Below the pieces are notes generated by a model. That model saw only the letters and a program-made list of their open reading frames with translations. It was not told where the DNA came from and searched no databases. Below are positions 7,910-15,897 of a stretch of 64,000 bases of DNA, in pieces (the stretch's first letter is position 1; each line of letters opens with the position of its first letter). The translations under genes and the position numbers were made by a program. Source of the DNA: Prauserella endophytica (GTDB taxonomy: Bacteria > Actinomycetota > Actinomycetes > Mycobacteriales > Pseudonocardiaceae); NCBI RefSeq assembly GCF_005146945.1, contig NZ_SWMS01000017.1, positions 62,001 through 126,000 on the forward strand. Reading direction: 5' to 3'.

Positions 7910-9613
7910 ATGATCAATGCTGCGGCCGGTTCTTCAGAGATGGAGCAGAGTTCGCTCAGTACGCGTCGCACTAATGTGTACCGAATGTATCGATCGGACA
8001 ACCTCCATGAGCTGCTTTCCTTAAAGATTCGCGAGAATGTAGAGGGCCGCTTCTCGATTCGCACCATAGAAGTTGGATCTTCACCAGCGTTACTAGTATC
8101 TGGCGAATCAGGTAGTGGCCCAGTTGAATGGACGGAGACCGTTAGATCTCTAACCGGAATCGATCTGGGCTTTACGACCACTGCGGCTTCGGCTGCACTT
8201 TTTATCGACGTTGATGGCGCCTACTATACCCTTGCGTTCGGCCAAGGCTGGCGATACATGCGCGAAGGCAAGGTCGATCGCCAGTTTGGCATTGATGTAG
8301 GCGTACGAATGCTTGACCCAGACGAGATCAAAGACGTCACAAGATGGGCTTTAAGTGCAAAGTCTCGTGTCGACCGGAATATGGTTCCGGGCGGACAAGG
8401 CTTATGGGCTTTCGGTCTGCGCGAGCACGCTGAACTTGTGCGAAGCTTAAGCGGTAAAGCTCACGATAACCTTCCTATTGATCTAACCTATGTGCGCCGC
8501 CGGGGCAAGTATCGGAATTTTCGACTGAGCGTGGAATGTGGGGAAGGTCTGCACATTCATTTGGGTATCACCGGGGACTCGCTGGTGTCCGACCTTCGTG
8601 AGCTGACACGAATCGTCGACGAGGTCGAGGTGAATCCTCAGCTCGAGCCATTACAATGGGTTCGCCGATTGGGGCCAAATCATGATATGCGAGAGCTTCT
8701 TGACTCGGAAGCCGTCGATCTTTTGGCGGATCCTGACGTCACCCGTGGAGAAGTAGGCATCGCGTATCCATCAAGGTATTACGATGGTCCAACGGTGCAA
8801 AGATACTCCGGAAACATTGGAGATTTCCGTATAGATACCGAGGAGCTATCGATAGAAAAAATCCGCATCGGAGTTCGCCAGCGCCCGAAGAATGAATATC
8901 TGCGAACCTTGCGGTCCAGTACTATTGAAGGTTTAGACGGGAGTGGCGCGAGTCTTGGCGGAGAAGTGTCGGCCCTGCATTGGATTGCCGCAGAGATTGT
9001 TGACCCCGACTATCATTATATCCTCCTGGACGGTGATTGGTATAGTCTTGGAGACCAATATTTGCGCCATGTTGATCGGGTCGTGAAATCTGCATTCAAG
9101 GAGCAACCGCCGTGGACCTTGCCCGCGTGGAATTCTACGCCACTCAACGAAAGACGAAAGATCTATGAAAAGGATTACAACGAGAATGTACCAAAGCTCG
9201 ATGGACGATTCCTCTGCTTGGATCGCAAGCTAGTTAAGACAAGAGTTCATCCTCAGGGTTTCGAAGTTTGCGACTTGCTGGGCCCTAATGATGAGTTGAT
9301 ACATGTAAAGAAGGTGAGCAGTGATACTGGCTCTTCGGTCTTGAGTCATCTATTTGCGCAAGGCCTGGTCGCCATTGAAAGCCTGACGGATGCCGAAACT
9401 TGGAAAGAGTTTCGAGAGATTATCCGAGAGCGTGACCCGAGTCGTGTCAGGCGGTTAGGTGCCCGCCCAGCCGGGTTGGTATATGCCATACATCGGTCAG
9501 ACAAACCCCTTGAGCCCAGGACTCTCTTTACCTTTGCTCGATCGGCTTTAGTGTCTGCATCAGTTGCACTTAACACCTTCGGGATTCCACTGCAGATCGT
9601 AGTCATTCCCTAA
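7910..9613 (+). CDS. TIGR04141/DUF6119 family sporadically distributed protein (element cargo)
   Basis: The 567-residue protein has no signal peptide or membrane helix. The C-terminal third shows the pattern I associate with the TIGR04141 (DUF6119) family: HYILLDGDWYSLGDQYL, FLCLDRKLVKT, EVCDLLGPNDELIHVKKVSS, SSVLSHLFAQGL and a final VYAIHRSD. These proteins are scattered in genomic islands and have no established biochemistry that I know of. The codon use is clearly lower in GC than that of every neighbour (many A/T third positions, rare codons such as AGA, ATA and TTA), which indicates recent acquisition. The start may instead be ATG 7940 (MEQSSLSTRR), ten codons in. Placed alone on an integrative element, it is a candidate defence or element-maintenance gene; that role is inference. 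Confidence 0.75.
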   Translation: MINAAAGSSEMEQSSLSTRRTNVYRMYRSDNLHELLSLKIRENVEGRFSIRTIEVGSSPALLVSGESGSGPVEWTETVRSLTGIDLGFTTTAASAALFIDVDGAYYTLAFGQGWRYMREGKVDRQFGIDVGVRMLDPDEIKDVTRWALSAKSRVDRNMVPGGQGLWAFGLREHAELVRSLSGKAHDNLPIDLTYVRRRGKYRNFRLSVECGEGLHIHLGITGDSLVSDLRELTRIVDEVEVNPQLEPLQWVRRLGPNHDMRELLDSEAVDLLADPDVTRGEVGIAYPSRYYDGPTVQRYSGNIGDFRIDTEELSIEKIRIGVRQRPKNEYLRTLRSSTIEGLDGSGASLGGEVSALHWIAAEIVDPDYHYILLDGDWYSLGDQYLRHVDRVVKSAFKEQPPWTLPAWNSTPLNERRKIYEKDYNENVPKLDGRFLCLDRKLVKTRVHPQGFEVCDLLGPNDELIHVKKVSSDTGSSVLSHLFAQGLVAIESLTDAETWKEFREIIRERDPSRVRRLGARPAGLVYAIHRSDKPLEPRTLFTFARSALVSASVALNTFGIPLQIVVIP

Positions 9614-9693
9614 TGGTTTAAGTGTCAGAATCAGATCTCTTCAGTCGATTTCCTGGCTACCTTAATCTGCGATTCGGTTCGCTCAACGGCGGA

Positions 9694-9844
9694 CTAGAGA
9701 ACTGGTGCCGCGCCGGTGATGAACTGGGTGACCAGGTGGTCGGGCCCGTAGCGCTGCTTGATCTCGGCGATGCGCTCGTCGGCCCTGACGGTCTCGCCGT
9801 CCGGCGAGGTCGCAATGGTGACCTGCCTGGGCTGCCTCAGCGGG
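9694..9844 (-). pseudogene. C-terminal remnant of a truncated gene at the element boundary
   Basis: On the minus strand one frame reads QPRQVTIATSPDGETVRADE then RIAEIKQRYGPDHLVTQFI and stops at a TAG a few residues later. It has the composition and charge pattern of a real protein tail, but there is no start codon or room for the rest: the same bases upstream belong to the end of the next gene in another frame, with a stop in this frame a few codons further up. It probably represents the end of a chromosomal gene cut by rearrangement at the right side of the element. I do not recognise the parent family. Confidence 0.45.
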
Positions 9845-10778
9845 CGGACCTCCCCGTGCGCTGCTGAAGGCGCCGATCAAGCCGGGCAAGGGCTCGGCTC
9901 CGGTCGATCAGCGCCTCGATTTTGCCCGCGAGGTCCGCCGTGCGGGACTCGTCGGCTGTCGTGATCTCGGGCAGCAGCTCGGTGTAGTCGGCCACCAGCT
10001 TGCGGTACTTGTTCAGGAACTGTCGTTGCTCGCTGGTGGCCATTCCGGTCTTCACGCCGCGTCTCAACCGCGCATACCTGCTGTCGAGGTCGATGATCTG
10101 CTGGGCCAGCACGGCGGCGCTGGCGCCGAGGAGAGTCCGCGCGTCGTCGGCGGCGTCCAACCTCTCCCGGCGCCTGGCCTCCAGCTTCCCTGCCTTCCGC
10201 GCACCGAAGTAGAGCACTGCGGCACCGGCGACCACGGCGCCGATCGCCGCGGCGGCTATCAGGTAGCGGGGCAGCGACGGGCTGATCGTGCGTGCACCGT
10301 CGGGAACCACTTCCGCCTTGACGAGCTGGTCGTAGTTCACCGCCATGACCTTCAGCGCCTCGAGCGGTTCATCGCGGAACTGGTCGATGCCGCGAACGAT
10401 CATCGACTCGATGACCATGCCAGTGCCGATGTCCTCGGTCGTGTGGGTGCACGGGTAGCGGTCGTACTCGTCGGCTTCCCTGCTGAGCGGCACCATCACG
10501 GTTCCGTTCGCGGCATTGCTGGTGCTGTGACAGGCCTCGCGCAGATCGGCACCCGGCTCGAGGAAGGCCACGGTGAGCCTGCGGTTGCCGATGATCCGCT
10601 CCGCGGCGGCCTCGTCGAGTTCGACACCGGGCGCGATGTACACCGAGGATCCGCGCAGTTCCTTCGCGACCGCCCCGTCGAACACTCCGCCCGTCCACAG
10701 CGCCCACCCCGCGAGCACGCTGCAGCCGAGTACGGCTATCCCGAACAATGTGCTGAAGAACCGGCCGAGTCGTCTCAT
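9837..10778 (-). CDS. Uncharacterised bitopic membrane protein (third gene of membrane module)
   Basis: The 313-residue protein has a first membrane helix at about 8-28 (FGIAVLGCSVLAGWALW) and a second at about 170-190 (YLIAAAAIGAVVAGAAVLYF). The domain between them, about 140 residues, is likely outside the membrane and contains two Cys (EACHST, YPCTHT) that could form a disulphide. The C-terminal cytoplasmic part (RRRERLDAADDARTLLGA and onwards) is alpha-helical and coiled-coil-like. The start overlaps the stop of the upstream gene by 4 bases (ATGA). It is the last gene of a three-gene unit of membrane proteins with similar architecture. No family name is recognised. Confidence 0.75.
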   Translation of the reverse strand: MRRLGRFFSTLFGIAVLGCSVLAGWALWTGGVFDGAVAKELRGSSVYIAPGVELDEAAAERIIGNRRLTVAFLEPGADLREACHSTSNAANGTVMVPLSREADEYDRYPCTHTTEDIGTGMVIESMIVRGIDQFRDEPLEALKVMAVNYDQLVKAEVVPDGARTISPSLPRYLIAAAAIGAVVAGAAVLYFGARKAGKLEARRRERLDAADDARTLLGASAAVLAQQIIDLDSRYARLRRGVKTGMATSEQRQFLNKYRKLVADYTELLPEITTADESRTADLAGKIEALIDRSRALARLDRRLQQRTGRSAR

Positions 10779-12130
10779 CCGAGTCTGCCCTCGAGGTAGT
10801 TGCGCGGCCGGTAGTCGCTGCGGCCGAGCAGCCGAGCGGTTTCGTCGAGTTCGTTCTCGGCGTCGTCGAGCAAAGTGCGCACCTGCGCCGACGGCAGGTC
10901 GGACTCCAGTGCCTCGGTGGCCGCCCGCAGCTTGCCGATGCCGCGCGTCAGCGGGGGATCACTGCGCTCACCGCTCAACCCCGACACCTCGATTGCGAGC
11001 GCGGTGAGCCCCGCCAGGCGGGAGTAGTGGCGTGATTCGCTCACCGCCTGGGGCCGCCTCAACGACCGCGCCGAGAGGGCGAGGAAACCCGCCACGCATA
11101 CCGCGAACAGCCACGGCAGCGCGGGCATCGTCACCTTCAACGGGTCGAACGGCAGGTAGGGGAGGGGCCGGTCGAACAGGCCGGCGTAGCGGACGTCGGT
11201 GACGCGGTTCAGCCACGCGTTCAGGACGTTGCGCTGAGGGTAGTCGTAGGTGGCGAGGCGAGTGCCGAACTGGGAGTAGAACATGGCGCTCACCAACTCG
11301 GCGAAGTCCGCCGCGCCGGGACCGTCGTACTCGATCCACGAGCCGTACATGACCACGATCGGCCGGTCGGGGAAAGCCCGCGCCAGTGCGGGGCCGTACC
11401 GGGGGACCGGTTGGCCGAACGGCTGCTGCGGCAACGCGACGTAGAGCGCGTCCGCATCCGGGAAGGCCGTAGCCGTCGCCGCCTCGGGCACGCCCTCCAG
11501 CGTCGCTCCCTCCGCGACGTGCAACCCGTTCGCGCGCAGATCGGCGGTGACGGCGTCGAGCTCGGCGGCGCTGGGTTGCCGCCAGCTGAAGGAGTCGTCG
11601 ACGGTCGGCGACTCCCGCTCCTGGGCGTGGTGGATCATCGTCACCAGCAAGGCCGTGACATCGCCGGAAGCGAACTGGGCCCGCCACTCGGGAATCGCAT
11701 CGGCAGTGGCCTGGTACACCCCGCCACTGACTTTGGTGCCGACGATGGTGATCGTCGCGCGTTCGACGTCGCGGACCCGGCCACGCTCGGCTTTGTCCAG
11801 CCCCGGCGGCGCCACGAGGATGCGGATGTCGCTGTCACCGATCGCCTCGCGCACGACCTGCTCGTCCCACCGCGCGATCGATCCCGGCAGCCGGACGACC
11901 GGCTCGGCGTCGACCATCGCGGTCATCGCCTCGACCGACGGCACGGTGGCCTCGCTCAACTCACCGGCCTCGCCCTCCACGACCGCGTCCGGCGACGACG
12001 GCGACCGCCCGTAGCTGACGTCGATCTCCTCGCGCTGGGACACCAGGAAAACGACCAGTAGCACCACGGCCGCGCCGAGCAACGACCAGCGCACCCACTC
12101 CTTCGTCCGACGCCCCACGCGCTCAACCAC
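10775..12130 (-). CDS. Uncharacterised bitopic membrane protein (second gene of membrane module)
   Basis: Starting from the GTG that overlaps the upstream stop (VVERVGRRTKEW), the protein has 451 residues. A membrane helix follows at about 12-32 (LLGAAVVLLVVFLVS). Next comes an extracytoplasmic region of about 300 residues with two similar halves, each beginning with a strand rich in D and V (DSDIRILVAPPGLDKAERG; AFPDADALYVALPQQPFG), then a second helix near 345-365 (LPWLFAVCVAGFLALSA) and a helical cytoplasmic tail. The repeated halves resemble the TPM/Rv1476-like extracytoplasmic domains of actinobacterial membrane proteins, but that is a weak impression. The layout parallels the downstream gene, suggesting that they form one complex. 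Confidence 0.7.
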   Translation of the reverse strand: MVERVGRRTKEWVRWSLLGAAVVLLVVFLVSQREEIDVSYGRSPSSPDAVVEGEAGELSEATVPSVEAMTAMVDAEPVVRLPGSIARWDEQVVREAIGDSDIRILVAPPGLDKAERGRVRDVERATITIVGTKVSGGVYQATADAIPEWRAQFASGDVTALLVTMIHHAQERESPTVDDSFSWRQPSAAELDAVTADLRANGLHVAEGATLEGVPEAATATAFPDADALYVALPQQPFGQPVPRYGPALARAFPDRPIVVMYGSWIEYDGPGAADFAELVSAMFYSQFGTRLATYDYPQRNVLNAWLNRVTDVRYAGLFDRPLPYLPFDPLKVTMPALPWLFAVCVAGFLALSARSLRRPQAVSESRHYSRLAGLTALAIEVSGLSGERSDPPLTRGIGKLRAATEALESDLPSAQVRTLLDDAENELDETARLLGRSDYRPRNYLEGRLG

Positions 12131-12434
12131 GGCGGGCCGCCCGCCAGAGCCGGTCGGCCCGCTCGGCACACCTGGCCGCCTCCTCGGCCGCGAGGACACC
12201 GCCCCGGTCGGCGGCAATCGACTCCGCGCGGGCCAGCAACTGCTCGGCCTCGGCGACCCGAGCGGCACACGCGTCCCGGCTCACGGTGGCGCTGTCGATC
12301 GCCGCCCGCGCGGTGGACCACGCGACACGGCGGCGCACGCCGCGAGCACGCAGCCGCGGCAGCAGCGTGCTCCCCACGCCCGCGGCGACCAGAACGACGC
12401 CGCCGACGAGCCAGACCGACCACGACGCGGACAC
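12123..12434 (-). CDS. Small membrane-anchored coiled-coil protein (first gene of membrane module)
   Basis: This 103-residue protein starts at a GTG preceded by GGGGGG at 9 bases. It has one N-terminal helix (VWLVGGVVLVAAGVGSTLL, about 6-24), a basic stop-transfer segment (RLRARGVRRRVAW) and then an alanine/glutamate-rich coiled coil (ARVAEAEQLLARAESIAADR). The end of its reading frame contains the GTG start of the next gene, an 8-base overlap, so the three genes form one translationally coupled unit. No function is known. The helical tail resembles those of its two partners and may mediate their association. Confidence 0.65.
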   Translation of the reverse strand: MSASWSVWLVGGVVLVAAGVGSTLLPRLRARGVRRRVAWSTARAAIDSATVSRDACAARVAEAEQLLARAESIAADRGGVLAAEEAARCAERADRLWRAARRG

Positions 12435-12944
12435 GCAGCGCCACCCCCCAAGCGCATGAGCGCTCGGAACGAGCGCTGCCTCAGCTGCAGATTCTGCATG
12501 ATCACGCGCACCCGAACTCCGGCCACCCGCCACCCGCCACGGGATGCCTGCCTCCAGCGGGACGGGGCTCCGTCGGAGCCCGGCGAGACGACGTCTGGGA
12601 CCGTCCGTGTTCGACGGGGATGTCGGGCGTCGGTTTCGGAGCAGGTCGGTTGCCCGTGTTGCACGCACGAGCGCGGGCCGTCGGTGCGGACGGCATCGAC
12701 GTGGCAGCAAGGAAAGTCGGCGAGCTGCGGCTGCGTGGTCCTGGGCGCACCCGCGGGTCATGTCGGTCCGCGACCGCACCGGCACCTCGCGGGGCGGGCG
12801 CCACAGCGAGGCGTGACACCGCCGAGCCGGACCGCGTCCGGCGTTCCGGCGCCAGGGCCCGGGCGCCAGATGCTGACGGTGATGCTGGACGACCTGCCGT
12901 GAGCACGAGAATCCGGCGGAGCGAGGTCGCCTGATGGGCGGCAG
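12435..12944. other. Gene-free stretch upstream of the membrane module
   Basis: About 500 bases between the start of the membrane module and the end of the racemase operon, both on the minus strand. Several overlapping open frames exist on both strands, but they have arginine/proline-rich shadow composition and no ribosome-binding sites. The promoter of the module should lie near its right-hand start, but I cannot point to hexamers with confidence. Confidence 0.5.
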
Positions 12945-12963
12945 GGGCTGATTCGCTCAGCCC
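12945..12963 (-). terminator. Hairpin at the end of the oxygenase/racemase operon
   Basis: GGGCTGA and TCAGCCC are exact 7-base arms round TTCGC. The right arm contains the stop codon of the racemase gene, so the hairpin would form as the last codons are transcribed. There is no T-tract, so this is a modest terminator candidate. Confidence 0.45.
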
Positions 12964-14120
12964 GTGTTAGCCCGCATCGCGATCCGCTTCTCGATCAGCC
13001 CCCGCGCGTCCAGTCCGCTGTCACGCAGAACGTTCTCGGTGTCCTGGCCCGGACGTGGTGCCTGCCGCGGCGCGCGGGTGGCGTGCCCATCGAGGCGTGG
13101 CGCCGTGCCCGGCTGCAGTACCCCGTGGCTCTCGACCAGGCTGCGCCGGTGGGCGAGGTGCGGGTGCTCGATCGCCTCCTTCAGGCTCAGCACGGGGGTG
13201 ACGCACGCATCGGTTCCCGCGAAGTGCTCGGCCCACGCGTCCCGCGTACGCAGGGAGAAGGCGCGGGCGAGAACCGAGCGCAGGTCCGGCCACCGATCGC
13301 GGTCGTACTGATCCCCGGGAGCCGCCTCGGCCCGGTCGATGTCGAGGAGCCGGAGGAGTTCCGCGTAGAACTTCGGCTCGATCGCGCCGACGGCGACGTG
13401 GCCGCCATCGGCGGTTTCGTAGACGGTGTAGAACGGAGCGGCTCCGTCGAGCAGGTTCGCGCCGCGCTGGTCTGCCCATCGTCCGGAGCCGAGCATGGAA
13501 TGGATGGCGGCGAGCAGGTGGGACACTCCGTCCACGATGGCCGCGTCGACAACCTGGCCCCGACCGGTGGTGTCGGCCTCCAGCAGTGCTGCGAGCACAC
13601 CGATCACGAGGTAGGTGGCTCCTCCGCCGAAGTCGCCGAGAAGGTTGAGCGGAACCTGGGGCGGGCCCCCTGCCGCGCCGATCGCCCCCAGCGCGCCGGT
13701 CAGCGCGATGTAGCCGATGTCGTGCCCGGCGGTATGCGCCAGCGGGCCGTCCTGGCCCCAGCCGGTCATCCGGCCGTAGACCAGCTGCGGATTGCGGCTC
13801 CGCACGTCCCCGGGGCCGACCCCAAGGCGTTCGGCGACGCCTGGGCGGAACCCCTCGATCAGGACGTCGGCACGCTCGACGATCGCGTGCACCGCGTCGA
13901 CCCCTGCGGGCTTCTTGAGGTCGAGCACGACGGACTTCTTGCCCCGGTTGAGGATGTCGGCGGCGCGCGGCGGTGGTGCCCCGCCCGATGCCGTCGGTCG
14001 CTCGATCCGGATGACCTCGGCGCCAAGGTCTCCGAGCATCATCCCCGCGAACGGAGCGGGCCCGATCCCCGCCAGCTCGACGACGGTGCGCCCGCCGAGA
14101 GGGCCGCCGGCGGGGTTCAC
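12957..14120 (-). CDS. Alpha-methylacyl-CoA racemase (family III CoA-transferase fold)
   Basis: The enzyme epimerises the alpha carbon of 2-methyl-branched acyl-CoA thioesters through an enolate. The 387-residue protein opens with the family pattern TVVELAGIGPAPFAGMMLGDLGAEV. The residues that distinguish the racemase (Mycobacterium MCR) from CoA transferases are present: H133 in AGHDIGYIAL, D163 in LLGDFGGG and E248 in GAIEPKF. It is the last gene of the leftward oxygenase operon and overlaps the ferredoxin gene by 4 bases. Its presence implies that the pathway meets a chiral 2-methylacyl-CoA, for example a 2-arylpropionyl-CoA or a branched side chain. A CoA-transferase role is possible but less likely given the His/Asp pair. 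Confidence 0.85.
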   Translation of the reverse strand: MNPAGGPLGGRTVVELAGIGPAPFAGMMLGDLGAEVIRIERPTASGGAPPPRAADILNRGKKSVVLDLKKPAGVDAVHAIVERADVLIEGFRPGVAERLGVGPGDVRSRNPQLVYGRMTGWGQDGPLAHTAGHDIGYIALTGALGAIGAAGGPPQVPLNLLGDFGGGATYLVIGVLAALLEADTTGRGQVVDAAIVDGVSHLLAAIHSMLGSGRWADQRGANLLDGAAPFYTVYETADGGHVAVGAIEPKFYAELLRLLDIDRAEAAPGDQYDRDRWPDLRSVLARAFSLRTRDAWAEHFAGTDACVTPVLSLKEAIEHPHLAHRRSLVESHGVLQPGTAPRLDGHATRAPRQAPRPGQDTENVLRDSGLDARGLIEKRIAMRANTG

Positions 14121-14419
14121 CTCGGCACCGCCCGGTGGGGAAGCGCCGAGACCTCGGGGTGGTCCCCGCCATTCGAGGAGCGGATGCCCTGGCTGAACTC
14201 GGCGTTGATCCGAACGAAGGCGGCGCGGTCGTCGGGGATCTCGTCGGCGAAGAAGATGGCCTGCTGGGGGCAGACCGCTTCACACGCACCGCAGTCGATG
14301 CAGCTGTCCGGGTCGATGTAGTGCATTCGGTCGCCCGGCTGGATGCAGTCGACCGGGCACTGCGCCAGGCAGCTGCGGTCGGTGATGTCGAGGCAGGCGT
14401 CGGTGATCACGTAGGTCAT
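14117..14419 (-). CDS. FdxA-type 7Fe ferredoxin
   Basis: This 100-residue ferredoxin carries two cluster-binding Cys sets: C9, C17, C21, C25 near the start and C40, C43, C46, C50 (CIDCGACEAVCP). That is the pattern of seven-iron actinobacterial ferredoxins with one 3Fe-4S and one 4Fe-4S cluster. The C-terminal extension (FFADEIPDDRAAFVRINAEF) is typical of the FdxA group. It sits between the FprA-type reductase and the racemase with 4-base overlaps at both ends, so it is most simply the electron carrier from that reductase to the Rieske oxygenase. It is not a Rieske-type or plant-type ferredoxin, which is unusual for this kind of oxygenase. Confidence 0.9.
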   Translation of the reverse strand: MTYVITDACLDITDRSCLAQCPVDCIQPGDRMHYIDPDSCIDCGACEAVCPQQAIFFADEIPDDRAAFVRINAEFSQGIRSSNGGDHPEVSALPHRAVPR

Positions 14420-15669
14420 GGCAAGCGGTCTCCTGTCGCGGTTCCGATCCGCACGAGCCTGTCCAGTTCGTGGATCGTGGTGCGGTTTCGTCCGTGGGTT
14501 GCGCCGAGCGCGGTCTCGGCGCGGTCAATGCCGAGCCAGCCTGGCCAGGTCACGACCCGCAGGCCTGTGGTCGGCGCGGGATCGTGGTCGTCGTTGTCGT
14601 CGGGGGGAACGTCGGCGAGCAGCGTCTCGGCCGTCTCCTGCGCGCACGCCTTGTTGGCGCCGATCACGCCTGTCGGACCACGCTTGATCCATCCGGTCAC
14701 ATACAGCCCGGGCGCGACCCGCCCCTTCTCGTGCGGCACGGTGGCCGTCGCATCGTCGAACGGCAGGCCGGGAAGCGGCCGTCCGCGGAAGCCGATCGCG
14801 CTCACGGCCAGGTCGACGGGCAGGAGGGTGGGACCGGGAAGAGCGACGGCCTCGACTCGTCCGGCCCCACGGAACGCCGCAGGTGGGCTGTGGAAACGAA
14901 TCGTCAGGCTGCGGCCTGCGCCCCGGGGCGCGCAGCTCCAGCGGCGGAAGATCGCCAACCGGGCCGCCAGCGCGCGATCGGCGACGCTCGGGCCGGGGTC
15001 GTCGGTGGGCAGGACGGCCGGGTCCACGCGCAGGTCGAGATCCGGCAGGGACTCGAACTCGGCCAGTTCCGCTGGGGTGAACCGGGTGTCGGCGGGGCCA
15101 CGGCGCACCAACATGTGCACCTCATGGGTCGGCCGGGCGTCGAGATCCCGCAGGACGTGCTCGGGCACGTCGGTGTGGCTCAGACCGCGGCCACCACGTA
15201 ACAGGATGCGGGCGATGTCGAGTGCGACGTTCCCGGCTCCGATCACGGCGACGCGGCGGCGCTCGGCGGGCCGGTACCGCGCGCCGGGCCGCCCGTTGTA
15301 CCAGTCGACGAGGTCACCGGCCGGGACGTGACCGGGCAGGTCCTCACCCGGGATGGCCAGCCGCCTGGTGCCGGGAGCCCCCACGGCGACGACCACGGCG
15401 GCGTAGCGACCGCGCAGTGTGTCGAGCCGCACGTCCTTGCCGATCTCGACGTTGCCGAGGAAGCGCACCCTCGGATCGCTCAGCGTGCGGGACAGCACAC
15501 GGGTCACGGACTTGATCTTGAGGTGGTCGGGGGCGACGCCGTAGCGCACGAGCCCGAACGGTGTCGGGCTGCGGTCGTATACGTCGACGAGCACATCGGG
15601 CCTGTCCAGCAGGGCCGCGGCCGTGAACACGCCGGACGGGCCGGCCCCGACCACGGCGATACGTGTCAT
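14416..15669 (-). CDS. FprA-like ferredoxin-NADP reductase (adrenodoxin reductase family)
   Basis: This flavoenzyme of 417 residues passes electrons from NAD(P)H to ferredoxin. The FAD-binding motif GAGPSG is at 8-13. The family block YDRSPTPFGLVRYGVAPDH follows, then the nucleotide-binding motif VIGAGNVALDIARIL near 145. The C-terminal region has VTGWIKRGPTGVIGANK, the segment that places NADPH and FAD in mycobacterial FprA. A proline- and aspartate-rich stretch (DVPPDDNDDHDPAPT) precedes the last 40 residues. It overlaps both neighbours by 4 bases and is the obvious reductase for the adjacent FdxA-type ferredoxin and the Rieske oxygenase. Confidence 0.92.
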   Translation of the reverse strand: MTRIAVVGAGPSGVFTAAALLDRPDVLVDVYDRSPTPFGLVRYGVAPDHLKIKSVTRVLSRTLSDPRVRFLGNVEIGKDVRLDTLRGRYAAVVVAVGAPGTRRLAIPGEDLPGHVPAGDLVDWYNGRPGARYRPAERRRVAVIGAGNVALDIARILLRGGRGLSHTDVPEHVLRDLDARPTHEVHMLVRRGPADTRFTPAELAEFESLPDLDLRVDPAVLPTDDPGPSVADRALAARLAIFRRWSCAPRGAGRSLTIRFHSPPAAFRGAGRVEAVALPGPTLLPVDLAVSAIGFRGRPLPGLPFDDATATVPHEKGRVAPGLYVTGWIKRGPTGVIGANKACAQETAETLLADVPPDDNDDHDPAPTTGLRVVTWPGWLGIDRAETALGATHGRNRTTIHELDRLVRIGTATGDRLP

Positions 15670-15896
15670 CGCGGTTCTCCTTCTGGGGCGGGGTCGGCGG
15701 TCCAGCGATGCCGCGACGGGTCCAGCAGCGCCCTCAGCTCGGACTCAGGCGTCCACACGAAGGTCTCGAGAAGCAGGGCATCGAACCACGCGACGCGCCC
15801 CGTGCGGTTGTCCCTGACGCGGAGCCTGCGGTCGTTTCCGGCCTCGTCGACGGCGACCGTCACCGAGGCGAACTCGTTCTCTACCGTCTCGTCCAT
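15666..15896 (-). CDS. Small protein of the ring-hydroxylating oxygenase operon, unknown function
   Basis: The 76-residue acidic protein begins MDETVENEFASVTVAVDEAG and lies between the beta-subunit gene (1-base gap) and the reductase gene (4-base overlap). It has no cysteine, signal peptide or membrane helix. Predicted strands (SVTVAV, RLRVRD, RVAWFDALLLETFVW) suggest a small beta-rich fold. It is clearly part of the operon by spacing. It may assist assembly or electron transfer of the oxygenase, but I recognise no characterised family. Confidence 0.75.
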   Translation of the reverse strand: MDETVENEFASVTVAVDEAGNDRRLRVRDNRTGRVAWFDALLLETFVWTPESELRALLDPSRHRWTADPAPEGEPR

Positions 15897-15897
15897 C

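Noticed and set aside
9660-9710. Possible right attachment site (TTCGGTTCGCTCAACGG resembles the tRNA T arm)
   Set aside because: Only a few bases agree with TTGGTTCGAGTCCAACC. A true attR would repeat the tRNA 3' part exactly over tens of bases.
9622-9867. Plus-strand open frame of 81 residues after the TIGR04141 gene
   Set aside because: Its second half is complementary to the protein-like tail and the operon end on the other strand, and there is no ribosome-binding site.
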